From contig DASXUF010000072.1 in assembly GCA_036504975.1 (NCBI GenBank), positions 1-64,000 of the forward strand: a stretch of 64,000 nt of DNA. Reading direction: 5' to 3'. This DNA is from Candidatus Binatia bacterium. Its GTDB lineage: Bacteria; Desulfobacterota; Binatia; UBA9968. Both the position numbers and the translations under genes were made by a program. The notes beneath the pieces are model-generated. The model was not told the origin of the DNA. It did no database searches and worked only from the letters and a program-made list of their open reading frames with translations. This document shows, one piece after another, positions 27,103 to 35,661 of the stretch (within the stretch, counting starts at the first letter, position 1; every line of letters begins with the position of its first letter).

Positions 27103-28008
27103 CCCGGATGTCCCGAACGAAGTCTGAGATACCAACGATAGATATCACTGTACTTGTAAAAGAGACATACGTCGCTTAGGCCACTAGCACGAAAGGTTCT
27201 CCTGTTGATTTGTCGAAGAAAAGCTTCTTCCCGCTCTGCGTCAGCAACGATGCCTGCGCGAGGCAGTTTGAAATCAACGTGAACGTCGTTGAATCGGAGA
27301 AGCCCGGAGTAGATCGGTGTGGAGTGTTCGATTTCAAACGCCGCAGTTAATAAATTTTGCGTTGGATGAATCCAAAGAACGTCTATGAGAGGCAAACAAG
27401 CTGCGGGCGAATACCTACCGGTTGACGGAACATCACTAGCCAAATCAAAGCGAGTTACAATACTCCAATCCAGAAAAGGTCTGTCATTCATCGGAATATA
27501 TACGGAATGACCGGTCAAACTACCTATTGAGCCTACTATCGTCTGCATCTGATGATGCGAAAATTCGGCAAGTAGGGCTCATCTTCTCCTAGAACAACCG
27601 CGCGGAGCCCAGTGAGACCGAAGTACGCATCCACACCGAATCTCCCCGCGCGGACGATGTGGAGATCAGTTCCCTCGTTATTTGAGTATATGTGCACCTT
27701 GTACTGGCCATCGCTGGCAGGCTCGACAGACCGAAAGACAGCCGCAAACCGTTCGAATGGTATGAGTAGCGGTTCTCTTTGACCTTCCCACAAAAAGGCC
27801 ATGAAAGAAGGAAAACCTTCCAGCAGTGCGATGTCTCCTTGTCGTAGCCCAAAAAATGTTGAACCGTCATTGTGACTTTGGAGTATCGAACGTATACCCG
27901 TGCCTTGTTGCGGATTGTGAACAGCGATGCGCTTGTTCCGATTCGCTGTAATCTTCCAAATTCCCGTTCAAGCAGCAGCAAGAACTCTGATCGTACCGGG
28001 GAAGCCAT
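27099..28008 (-). pseudogene. PD-(D/E)XK-nuclease-like protein, two single-base frameshifts
   Basis: Three overlapping frames join into one protein of about 303 residues if an A is added to AAA (T3 at 27877-27879 on the plus strand) and a T to TTTT (A4 at 27560-27563). The joints then read VRYSKSHNDGSTFFGLRQGD and YLPNFSHHQMQTIVGSIG. The C-terminal part has IDVLWI followed by AAFEIEHSTPIYSGLLRFNDV, an Asp...Glu-x-Glu pattern like that of PD-(D/E)XK nucleases, so a restriction- or defence-type nuclease is possible. The gene lies in a low-GC patch, suggesting transfer. Both breaks are in homopolymers, so sequencing error is possible. No methyltransferase is adjacent. Confidence 0.68.
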
Positions 28009-28169
28009 GAGAGCGTAATTTACACTATGCCCCCTTGCCCATCAACGGATTTCTCACTCAACTCGGGAGCCGTCGCTGTACACGCTCCGCCTTGATGCTG
28101 TCGCTATCTTCTACTTTCCTTTGCCAGTGCTATGCTGGCCATGAGTCAACAGACGCATGGAGGCGTGAT

Positions 28170-28589
28170 ATGGCCAAGGAGCATCTGGAAATTTATTTGA
28201 ACGATCATTTGGCGGGGTCGGTGGTGGCGCTGGAGCTGCTGGAGGATCTCGAACGAGAAGGCACGGGGATAACGAAGTCGCTGGCGGAGATCAGGGCCGA
28301 TATCGAGGCGGATCGACAGGAACTGCTGGCTCTCATGCGCAAATTAGGGATAGAAGAGAGCCGCACACGCAAAGTGAGCGCCTGGCTGACGGAGAAGGTC
28401 GCGCGCATCAAGATGCGGGTCGATGATAAGGCAAGCGGCTCGCTGCGCCTGCTTGAAAGCCTGGAGGCCATTGCGCTCGGCATCCATGGGAAACTCGCGC
28501 TGTGGCTAGCGTTGAGCACCACATCCGAGATCGCCGCGGAGCTTCGGGGCGTCGACTACGAGCGCCTGGCGCATCGCGCGCAGGAGTAA
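28170..28589 (+). CDS. helical hypothetical protein, 139 residues
   Basis: An almost entirely alpha-helical protein. It begins AKEHLEIYLNDHLAGSVVALELLEDL and includes KSLAEIRADIEADRQELLALMRKLG. The start at 28170 is fixed by GGAGG six bases before the ATG; the open frame upstream is spurious. I recognise it as a widespread bacterial family of unknown function by its LNDHLAGS motif. It returns to the high-GC composition of the window, so the low-GC patch ends before it. Confidence 0.7.
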   Translation: MAKEHLEIYLNDHLAGSVVALELLEDLEREGTGITKSLAEIRADIEADRQELLALMRKLGIEESRTRKVSAWLTEKVARIKMRVDDKASGSLRLLESLEAIALGIHGKLALWLALSTTSEIAAELRGVDYERLAHRAQE

Positions 28590-28763
28590 CGGCAGCGCGT
28601 GGAGGTGCTTCGACTGAACGCCGCCAAGGCCGCGCTTGCTTGACTAGACACCCTCCACCGCGCTTGACGCCGATCCTCAATCCGGCCTATTTTAAGTTTT
28701 ATTCGACTGATCAGATCGTCCAGTCATCTGTCTCAGTGAAGACAAGAAGAAAATATCCCTAAG

Positions 28764-29663
28764 ATGCGTAAGCACGACAAGAGCATATTTATCAGCCTTA
28801 TCGCCTCGGCGCTGCTCGCGGCTCAGATCGCATGCGCGCCGGCCGCCGCGCCGAAGTTACAGAGCGCCGCGTGCAAGCTCGGCGACTCCGTCGCGGAATA
28901 CCGGAACCTCAGTCCGGCGCAACAGACTCAGCTCGTCGAGAAATACCGGCAGCAGTACTCGCCGGCATTGGAAAAAGTCCGCGCGGCGCTGAAGGCGCCC
29001 CATCCGGATCCCCCGTTTCGCGTGCTGGCGCGCCTGAAAGTCGTAGACAGCATTCAGGAAAAAATTTCGCGTAGAAAGTATAACTGCCTCTCGGAGATGA
29101 CCGACATTGCCGGCAGCCGCATCGTCATCCCGAGTTACGCCGCCCTGCCGCTGGTCACTGAGAATATCGAACGCGCGCTCAAAACCGTGGAGAAAGAAGA
29201 CATGATCACCGACCAACGCGGGACCGGTTACCGCGCAATTCACTATCTTGCCGACGTCGACGGCCGCATCGTCGAAATCCAAATCCACACGCATCGCGGC
29301 ACGATATGGGCGGAGGCATCGCACCGGCTCGTCTACAAGGGCCCATTTTCCCAGGACAAGGCGGTTATCGCGTATCTCAACCGGCTGAGCGAGGCGATAT
29401 TCTGGCTCGACTCCGGACTTTTGCGCGAGCTTCCCGATGTCCCCCAATCGCTGCCTGCCGAAGCCAGAGAGGATTTGAAGAAGGTGGTCGTGGGCGTGCG
29501 CGACTATGGATTGCAAAGCGCGTTCGAACTCAATCAGTTTTACGCCCAGCTTGCGCGGGAAATCCTGGAGCGTGACTCTTTCGACTTGGATGATGTCGTG
29601 GACATGGGCGGCTCCAGCAAAATGCGTAAATCGATAGAACAGAAGTCAACGCCTGAACGTTGA
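28764..29663 (+). CDS. exported RelA/SpoT-domain lipoprotein
   Basis: Residues 1-24 form a signal with lipobox-like AAQIAC (Cys24), and the rest is a RelA/SpoT nucleotidyltransferase domain. Conserved motifs are present: ARLKVVDSIQEKISRRKYN, TDIAGSRIVI with Asp near residue 113, GYRAIHY near 155, and EIQIHTHRGTIWAEASHRL with the catalytic Glu near 171. There is no HD hydrolase domain and no TGS or ACT. Known small alarmone synthetases are cytoplasmic, so export is very odd; possible roles are a secreted toxin or a domain with a new function. The lipobox could also be a simple signal peptide. The neighbours give no immunity gene candidate beyond the helical protein upstream. Confidence 0.8.
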   Translation: MRKHDKSIFISLIASALLAAQIACAPAAAPKLQSAACKLGDSVAEYRNLSPAQQTQLVEKYRQQYSPALEKVRAALKAPHPDPPFRVLARLKVVDSIQEKISRRKYNCLSEMTDIAGSRIVIPSYAALPLVTENIERALKTVEKEDMITDQRGTGYRAIHYLADVDGRIVEIQIHTHRGTIWAEASHRLVYKGPFSQDKAVIAYLNRLSEAIFWLDSGLLRELPDVPQSLPAEAREDLKKVVVGVRDYGLQSAFELNQFYAQLAREILERDSFDLDDVVDMGGSSKMRKSIEQKSTPER

Positions 29664-29686
29664 TCAAAATGGCGGGAGGAAATTCG

Positions 29687-30634
29687 ATGAAAGACTACGA
29701 GCCGGTTGAGATTCGCGGATATTTTCGCGCCTACTCGCATCTGCCGATCTGGGAGGTGCTGGACAAGGCCGGGATTTGGGAAAAGGTCGGCATCAAGATG
29801 CGCGGGATGGAATTCTGTGCGAGCCCGCCGGAGGCCGAAGGCGCACTGTTCGACGGCAAAATCGACTTTATCTCCGGCAATCACATCACGCCGTACGCGC
29901 TCGTTGGCCAGGGGAAGCCCATCGTCTGTATCGCCTCGCCGAGCAACAGCGTGCGCGACCGACTGGTGTCGCGCGAGCCGGTCGGCTCGCTGGCGGAGCT
30001 GCGCGGAAAAAAGATCGTCGATCTGGCGCTCAAAGGGCGCGTCGCTGGCTTTAATCACCTGCGCGGAAATCACATGCTGTATATCCTTCGCGCAGGGCTC
30101 AAGCTCAGCGACGTCCAGTGGGTGGAGATCGGCGAAGACATGTCGCCGGCGTTCAGAAAGCGCCAGTTCGAGCTGCTCACGTCGGGCAAGGCGGACGCGG
30201 CTTTGATCACCGGCGGGACGGCGCAGTTCGAAGAGGCGGGCTTGCACGTTCTTCCGCTCGATCCGCTGCCGATGATCAACGGCCCGACGCTCACGACCGC
30301 CCTCACGGCGCTGCAGCTAAAAGACCGCCTCGGCGAGCGAATGGTTAAAGCGATGGTCATGGGCATCCACTTCGCGCGCACGCATCGCGAAGAGACCGAG
30401 CGCATTCTCGACGGCTTAAGAAAACGAGAACCCGAAGCCGGCGGCCGCTACGAGAGCCTGACCCGGATGCCGATCAAGCCGTATCCCTCCCTTGAAGCGG
30501 TCGCGAACGCCTACGAGCTGTGCCTGATGAAAATTCCCGAGGCCAAGGCTTTCAGCCCGCTGGCGCTCTGGGACACGCACTACTTGCGCGAACTCGATCA
30601 AGCCGGCTTCATCGACGGGTTGTATAAAACATGA
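29687..30634 (+). CDS. ABC substrate-binding-fold protein without signal peptide (NMT1-like)
   Basis: A 315-residue type II binding-protein-fold protein (YEPVEIRGYFRAYSHLPIWEVLDKAGIWEKVG, GKIDFISGNHITPYALVGQGKP, ELRGKKIVDLALKG). GGGAGGA is six bases before the ATG at 29687, so the N-terminus is well defined and contains no signal peptide. It should therefore stay in the cytoplasm and act as an enzyme or sensor, as the related 4,5-dihydroxyphthalate decarboxylase-like proteins do. Its stop codon touches the left end of the 30633 repeat. Confidence 0.8.
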   Translation: MKDYEPVEIRGYFRAYSHLPIWEVLDKAGIWEKVGIKMRGMEFCASPPEAEGALFDGKIDFISGNHITPYALVGQGKPIVCIASPSNSVRDRLVSREPVGSLAELRGKKIVDLALKGRVAGFNHLRGNHMLYILRAGLKLSDVQWVEIGEDMSPAFRKRQFELLTSGKADAALITGGTAQFEEAGLHVLPLDPLPMINGPTLTTALTALQLKDRLGERMVKAMVMGIHFARTHREETERILDGLRKREPEAGGRYESLTRMPIKPYPSLEAVANAYELCLMKIPEAKAFSPLALWDTHYLRELDQAGFIDGLYKT

Positions 30635-30758
30635 GGGCGGCCATAAAGGCCCATCTACGGCGTTGCGCTCCACCGACTCGCTCGACGTACTGAAAAAAGT
30701 ACGCCTCCGCTCGTCGCTGTTCGCGCGCCTTGTAGCTGGGACCTTTCTGACCGCCCTC
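30633..30758. repeat. repeat element with 20-bp imperfect terminal inverted repeats
   Basis: The left end GAGGGCGGCCATAAAGGCCC pairs with the complement of CCTTTCTGACCGCCCTC at the right end with three mismatches. The inside carries CCATCTACGGCGTTGCGCTC and GACGTACTGAAAAAAGTACGCCT, of a dispersed-repeat type I recall from Deltaproteobacteria-like genomes. A short related segment lies near 31985-32015. Confidence 0.7.
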
Positions 30759-30904
30759 GAACCGGAGTTTCAAGATTAAAGAAGCGAAGTCCTCTAGAAG
30801 GTTCAATCCATTCCCGTAAATCTTCCATTGAAAAATTGTCAGCTCAAAAAAGGTTGTGCGTACGATTGATTGAGAGAAGACGGCAACTGGCACCGCCGCG
30901 GCGC

Positions 30905-31780
30905 ATGACGGGAAAGGAGCGCCGCTGGCTCGACCCGAACAAAGGTCTCTTCAAAGTGCTTGAACGCCAGACGGACCGACTGGTGTCGCGCTTTGTTTTT
31001 CCCCACCTGCTCGGCCTCTGGCATCCCTACACCTGGCTTCTACCGCGCCGTTTTTGTCTGGCTGAAACTTCGCTCACACCCGTTGGGTGGCCGAGAGATC
31101 TCGCGCCGCTTAAGGTTCTATTGCTGTCCGACATTCATACCGGCGTTTTTCTCAAGGCGGAAATCCTGGCGGAGATCGTCGATTCCTTGATGGCGCTAAA
31201 GCCCGACCTCGCGGCGGTCGCGGGCGACGTTGTTACGGCGCGGGCGAGCGACCTCGATGGGTTTCTCCCCGCGCTCGCGCCGCTCGCGCGCGCGCCGCTC
31301 GGCGCCTGGTACTGCCACGGCAATCATGATTACTTCGGCCGCGATACGGAGAAGATTCGCGCGCGTCTAGGCTCGATCGGCATCACGACCCTCACGAACC
31401 AGGCGGTGGCGTTGGCGCACGGCGGCGGCAAGTTCGTTCTCGGCGGCATCGACGACCGCATCCTGGGAAAGCCCGATTGGGATCGGTTGTTGTCGCAGCA
31501 CGGCCCGCCCCATCTTCTTCTGGCGCATAATCCGGATTCTTTTTACGACGCCGAGGCGCGCGGTGTTCCGCTGACGCTCTCGGGCCACACCCACGGCGGC
31601 CAGATCCGTTTCTGGAACGGCCCGCCGCTCGTGCGCCAGAGCCAGTTCTGTCTCGACGAGGGCGCCTACGCCTATAACTCGTCTCTCCTCGTCGTCTCGC
31701 GCGGCTTGGGAAGCGTGGGGCTGCCCTGGCGCTATGGCGCGGATCCCGAAGCGGTCATGATCCAGATAACAGGCCGGTGA
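30905..31780 (+). CDS. calcineurin-like metallophosphoesterase (YaeI/YkuE-like)
   Basis: A dinuclear metal phosphoesterase of about 291 residues. The canonical blocks are present in order: LLSDIHTG, AGDVVTA, YCHGNHDYFG and SGHTHGGQ. Relatives such as YkuE and YaeI act at the membrane surface, possibly on lipids. The frame is open to 30836, but the ATG at 30905 (MTGKERRWLDP) is the more probable start. There is no typical signal peptide, although the N-terminal RFVFPHLLGLW is hydrophobic. The substrate is unknown. Confidence 0.86.
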   Translation: MTGKERRWLDPNKGLFKVLERQTDRLVSRFVFPHLLGLWHPYTWLLPRRFCLAETSLTPVGWPRDLAPLKVLLLSDIHTGVFLKAEILAEIVDSLMALKPDLAAVAGDVVTARASDLDGFLPALAPLARAPLGAWYCHGNHDYFGRDTEKIRARLGSIGITTLTNQAVALAHGGGKFVLGGIDDRILGKPDWDRLLSQHGPPHLLLAHNPDSFYDAEARGVPLTLSGHTHGGQIRFWNGPPLVRQSQFCLDEGAYAYNSSLLVVSRGLGSVGLPWRYGADPEAVMIQITGR

Positions 31781-32084
31781 TAAAGGCTACGTGCCAACCG
31801 CCCGGCCGCGAGTCTCTCTGCGGGCCGATGCGATACGGCTGTGTTGCGCGGCACGAGAATTCTAAGAGAACATCTGAAGTACGCTTGATGCTTCCTCGTC
31901 CCACGCATCGTCCCTTCGAGAAACCCCCGGCCGGGCGGTTGGGCTCCAAACGCAGTCTATCTTGACCTCGCCGGTGGCGAGCTATGCGACGTGCTGAAAA
32001 GAGTACGCCTGCGCTTGTACTTTGAGCTTGACCGCATCGTAAGTTTGCAGTATGGCGGTGGCAGCAACGCAAAGGAGGTCTCAT
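31781..32084. other. intergenic stretch with repeat copy 2
   Basis: No gene is seen. It holds the second copy of the structured element, then a short stretch resembling the middle of the 30633 element, and AAAGGAGG at its right end for the next gene. Confidence 0.6.
31794..31942. repeat. structured repeat element with terminal inverted repeats, copy 2
   Basis: A perfect 15-bp terminal inverted repeat, CCAACCGCCCGGCCG at 31794-31808 and its complement at 31928-31942. The interior matches copy 1 at 13904, including GCGGGCCGATGCG and CCTCGTCCCACGCATCG. The end stems differ in sequence between copies but stay paired, which suggests selection on structure. Confidence 0.8.
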
Positions 32085-33221
32085 ATGACGCGCCTTTGTC
32101 AGACCATGAAAACCAGTCTGCTGATTTCCCTGTTGGCGATTTTTTTTCCGTTCTTATTTCTCCACGCCGCCGAAGATAAGCCTTCCTGGCAGGTCGAGTG
32201 GGAAAAAACCGTTCGCGCCGCCAAGAAGGAAGGCCAACTGGTCAATTACGGCGGCGAGGAGATTACCCACTCCGATATCCTCAAAGCGTTCAACCAGGAG
32301 TATCCGGAAATCAGGGTCACGACTGCGAGCGGCCACGGCAGCGAGCTCGGCGCGCGCATCGTGGCGGAGCGCCGGGCGGGTAAATTCCTCGTCGATCTCT
32401 ATTCCGGAGGCCCGAGCACGCCCTATCGCGTCCTTTATCTCAGCAAAGCCTTGGATCCGATCACGCCGCTGCTGCTCTTGCCGGAGGTCACCGACGTTTC
32501 GAAATGGTTTAGCGGGAAACACATCTACGCCGATCCCGAGAACAACTACCTCCTCTTGTTCGAAGGGAGCGTATCCGGCGGCGCCACGATCTACGTGAAT
32601 AAAAATTTCGTCAACCCCGCGGAGATCAAATCCTACTACGATCTTCTGCAACCCAAGTGGAAGGGGAGAATTCTCTTCATGGACCCCAAGTCCAGCAGTC
32701 TCGGATTGAACGCCGCCACGTCCCTCTTCAACGATCCGGATCTCGGCCCGGAATTCTTGAAGCGGCTCTTCGGCGAGATGGACGTGACGATTTCCGGCAA
32801 CCGGCGGCAAGGGACCGACTGGCTCGCCTCGGGGAAATTTCACGTCTGCTTTGCCTGCCGGGATACCGAGCGCGCGATCCAACAAGGGCTGCCGATCGGG
32901 GAGGTCGATGCTGCTTCCTTGAAAGAAGGCGGCAGCGAGATCGGCGGCGGCAGCAGCAGCGTTCTGGCTTTCTTGAACAAGGCGCCGCATCCCAACGCCG
33001 CCAAGGTTTACGTCAACTGGCTGCTCTCGCGCCGGGGACAAATCCTCTGGCAGAGAGTGATGAATAAGGTCGTCGTGGAAGGCTCCGATTCGATGAGAAT
33101 CGATATTCCCAAGGACGACGTGCTGGCCGACGCGAAGCGGGTTCCTGGGCGCAACTACCGCGTGATCGGCTTTAGGGACCCGAAGTCGGTGCTCGCGTTT
33201 CTCGAAGCCACGTTGAAATAG
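32085..33221 (+). CDS. Fe(III)/spermidine-type extracellular solute-binding protein (orphan, CxxC)
   Basis: A periplasmic binding protein of 378 residues with a signal peptide cleaved near LHAAEDK. It is paralogous to the tandem genes at 43154 and 44288: shared marks are WEKTVRAAKKEGQL, IVAERRAGKFLVDLYSGG, LFGEMDVTISGN and NKAPHPNAAKVYVNWLLSRRGQ. AAAGGAGG lies seven bases before the ATG. A CFAC pair near residue 250 corresponds to CIPC in its paralogues and could bind metal or form a disulfide. No permease genes are nearby. Confidence 0.86.
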   Translation: MTRLCQTMKTSLLISLLAIFFPFLFLHAAEDKPSWQVEWEKTVRAAKKEGQLVNYGGEEITHSDILKAFNQEYPEIRVTTASGHGSELGARIVAERRAGKFLVDLYSGGPSTPYRVLYLSKALDPITPLLLLPEVTDVSKWFSGKHIYADPENNYLLLFEGSVSGGATIYVNKNFVNPAEIKSYYDLLQPKWKGRILFMDPKSSSLGLNAATSLFNDPDLGPEFLKRLFGEMDVTISGNRRQGTDWLASGKFHVCFACRDTERAIQQGLPIGEVDAASLKEGGSEIGGGSSSVLAFLNKAPHPNAAKVYVNWLLSRRGQILWQRVMNKVVVEGSDSMRIDIPKDDVLADAKRVPGRNYRVIGFRDPKSVLAFLEATLK

Positions 33222-33259
33222 GCTAGAGGCGTGAGGACTCTCGCCTCGCGCCTCTAGCC
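33221..33259. terminator. hairpin between convergent genes
   Basis: GGCTAGAGGCGTGAGG pairs with CCTCGCGCCTCTAGCC as a 16-bp stem with one wobble. It overlaps the stop codon of the binding-protein gene and lies just before the convergent FecR-like gene. No U-tract on either strand, so it may act by structure only. Confidence 0.5.
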
Positions 33260-33270
33260 TCACGCCTGCG

Positions 33271-35661
33271 TTATCTCGGCGGGGGTGGAGGTGGGGTTGT
33301 TGGACCGGTAGGCGCCGGCGCTTCCCCGCCTTGCTCCTGGCGACGTTTTTGTTCTTCGCGCTGCTTCTGCAGCCGGCGCTGCTCCTGCAGTTGTTTCTGG
33401 CGCGCCTGTTCCTCCTGCGGTTGTTGCTGTTGCTGCTGCTGGCGTTTCAGCTCCTGGCGCTGCTGTTCTTTCTGGCTCTGCTGCTGTTGGCGCTGCTGTT
33501 CCTTGAGTTGTTTCTGGCGCTCTTGTTCTTGCAGGCGCTGCTGGCGCTCTTGGTCCTGCTGTTTCAGGCGTTCCTGCTCGCGCTGCTGCTGCTCTTCACG
33601 CTGCTGCTGTTGCCGGAGCTGTTGGTCTTTTTTCTGTTGCTCTTGTAATTGCTTCTGGCGCTCGCGCTCGTCTTGCTGCCGTTGCCGCTCCTGTTCACGG
33701 CGCTGCTCGGCGTCGCGCTGTTGTTGATCTCTCTGTTGCTGCTGTTGGAGCTGCTTTTCTTGTTTCTGCCTCTGCTGCTCCTCGAGTTTCTGCTTGCGTC
33801 CCTGCTCCTGCTTTTCGCGCTCTTGGTCGCGCTGCTGTTCCTGAAGCAGCTTCTCTTGTTTCTGTCGATCCTGCTCCTGCTGCTTCTTCTGACGTTCTTG
33901 GTCCTTCTGCTGGCGGTCATCGCGCTGCTGGTCTTTCTGCTTTTGCTCCTGGATCTCTTTTTGTTGCTTTTTAATCTGCAGCTCGTCGCGTTTTTGATCC
34001 TTCCGCTCCTGCTCCTGGACTTGCTTTTCCTGTTTCTCCGGTTGCCGCTCCCGTTTGCGCGGCAGGTCGGTGAGCACCGGTTCATCCCGCGTGGCGAGCT
34101 TTCTGCCCTTCGATGGAGTTACGGACCGTGGTGGAGGCGTCGATGGGCTCTCTTTCGCCGGAGCGAACCCGCCGCGCCCCTCGGCTGCGGGCCGAATTCG
34201 GGCACGCTGGTTGGCTTTGAATTCCTTGGCGCCGAGGCTTACGATCTCTTGCGGCGCCAGGGGTTGTCCCTTGCGCTCGCGGATCGCGCGCAACTTTTCT
34301 TCGAATCGTGGCGGCGGGGGCACCGGCGCGGTGCGCACGACGACCGGTCGCGAGAGAATCTTTTCCGATGGCCCCTGGATTTGGCGTCTCTGCCCTTCTT
34401 CAAAAGCCACGCGTATCGATTCGCGCCGCGGAATCGGCATGCTCCGCTCGCGCACGCGGACCGTGGTCACTTCCCTGATGATCGTGGTATCGCGCACGAT
34501 TCGGGTCGTGACTCTCCGTGCGGAGACAAACGTCTCCTGATCGATCACGACGACGCGCGTGCGGTTCACGTACGTAACTTCCTCGACTCTCGCGCGCCCG
34601 CTCCACCAGGGCACGAAACGATCGCGCGGATGGAGCGGGAACCAGCCGACGTGGCCTCCGACGTAAACGATTTCGACGACGGCCGGGACGTACCTCACGA
34701 CTCGGACTCTGCGTTCGACCGGCACCCAGTACCAACGGGAACGGTAATAGGTCCAGCGGCCGTAATGACACGGTGCCCAGCCCCATGGCTCTTCGCTGAT
34801 CCAGGTCCAGCCCCATGGGTCCTGCCAAAACCAGTGGCCGACGGTGAAAGGCTGCCAGCCGACGGCGACTCGTGTGGGCGTCCAGGCGTAGCCGTACTCC
34901 GGAATCTCTTCCCATCGTCCGTGATCCGCCAGATCTTCGAGGCCGACGATGCGCTCGTTGGCGTACCGGTCCGCGTCCCGGTAGACGCGCTCGTAGCGTC
35001 CCTCGCGCTCGTCCACCCAGCGGTCGAACGCGTCCGCCGCGCGCAGGCCGACGATCTCATAGCGGGGTGCGTCTATGCCGGTGATGCGCATCTCCGCCTG
35101 CTCCACCGTCACCTCCCGGCCGTCCGCCGCGACGACCGCGGTTCCGCGCCGCACGATGACCCGCGTGTTGCCGTCGTCATCGACTTCGACGCGGTAGCGT
35201 CCCGGCGTGTCGAACGTCACCGCCACGTTGGGCGTGTCGATCTCGAAAATCTCGTCCGGATCGAGGCGCCGAATAATGACCGTCGCCGCGCCGTTGCCGA
35301 GATAGAATTGTTTGGTGTCGTGGGTGAGAGTGAGCGCGGTCAGATAACTTCCTCGCCCGATGCGGACGAAGTTGCCGCCCGGGAGTTGCAACTCGGCGCG
35401 TCCGTCCGGCGAGGAGTAGATCCTGTCTCCCAGCGTGAAGGGCACGTTGGTGATCGCAGTGTCCCAGTCGTCGGGATCGTCGCCGCGGCCATAGGACACC
35501 GCCCCCGAAATATACGAAATCCTGGCGACGGTCTGCTCGATGTCGTCGTCGTCGAATTCCTGTGCCGGCGCCGGCAACGGCGCATTCACAAACAGCATTA
35601 AGAAAGCCAGCGATGCCGCCAGACTCCGAAGGCTTAATTTTTTCGCTCCCAAAGAAATCAT
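33271..35661 (-). CDS. FecR-domain, DUF6600-like protein with giant Gln-rich coiled coil
   Basis: A 796-residue exported protein. Order of parts: signal peptide ending PAPAQ; FecR-like beta domain with YGRGDDPDDWDTAITN and NGAATVIIRRLDPDEIFEI (residues 50-190); a Trp/Tyr/Pro-rich segment WTPTRVAVGWQPFTVGHWFW and ISEEPWGWAPCHYG typical of DUF6600; a charged linker; then about 250 residues of almost pure Gln, Lys, Arg and Glu repeats forecasting a long coiled coil; and a proline tail. GGGAGGGAGGA precedes the ATG at 35661. FecR domains elsewhere sense iron or bind the envelope; its role here is probably structural in the periplasm. The low-complexity tail may be length-variable. Confidence 0.85.
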   Translation of the reverse strand: MISLGAKKLSLRSLAASLAFLMLFVNAPLPAPAQEFDDDDIEQTVARISYISGAVSYGRGDDPDDWDTAITNVPFTLGDRIYSSPDGRAELQLPGGNFVRIGRGSYLTALTLTHDTKQFYLGNGAATVIIRRLDPDEIFEIDTPNVAVTFDTPGRYRVEVDDDGNTRVIVRRGTAVVAADGREVTVEQAEMRITGIDAPRYEIVGLRAADAFDRWVDEREGRYERVYRDADRYANERIVGLEDLADHGRWEEIPEYGYAWTPTRVAVGWQPFTVGHWFWQDPWGWTWISEEPWGWAPCHYGRWTYYRSRWYWVPVERRVRVVRYVPAVVEIVYVGGHVGWFPLHPRDRFVPWWSGRARVEEVTYVNRTRVVVIDQETFVSARRVTTRIVRDTTIIREVTTVRVRERSMPIPRRESIRVAFEEGQRRQIQGPSEKILSRPVVVRTAPVPPPPRFEEKLRAIRERKGQPLAPQEIVSLGAKEFKANQRARIRPAAEGRGGFAPAKESPSTPPPRSVTPSKGRKLATRDEPVLTDLPRKRERQPEKQEKQVQEQERKDQKRDELQIKKQQKEIQEQKQKDQQRDDRQQKDQERQKKQQEQDRQKQEKLLQEQQRDQEREKQEQGRKQKLEEQQRQKQEKQLQQQQQRDQQQRDAEQRREQERQRQQDERERQKQLQEQQKKDQQLRQQQQREEQQQREQERLKQQDQERQQRLQEQERQKQLKEQQRQQQQSQKEQQRQELKRQQQQQQQPQEEQARQKQLQEQRRLQKQREEQKRRQEQGGEAPAPTGPTTPPPPPPR

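Noticed and set aside
28035..28169. extended N-terminus of the helical protein at 28170
   Set aside because: The segment upstream of the ribosome binding site is not protein-like, so the shorter start is used.
33330..34030. CTG/TTG-rich repeat region that could look like a CRISPR or satellite array
   Set aside because: There is no regular spacer-repeat period; the pattern follows the codons of the Gln/Lys coiled coil.
33649..35601. 650-codon plus-strand open frame rich in Leu
   Set aside because: It is the complement of the Gln-rich FecR-like gene. Poly-Leu codons (CTG) arise from CAG Gln codons; no ribosome binding site or domain is present.
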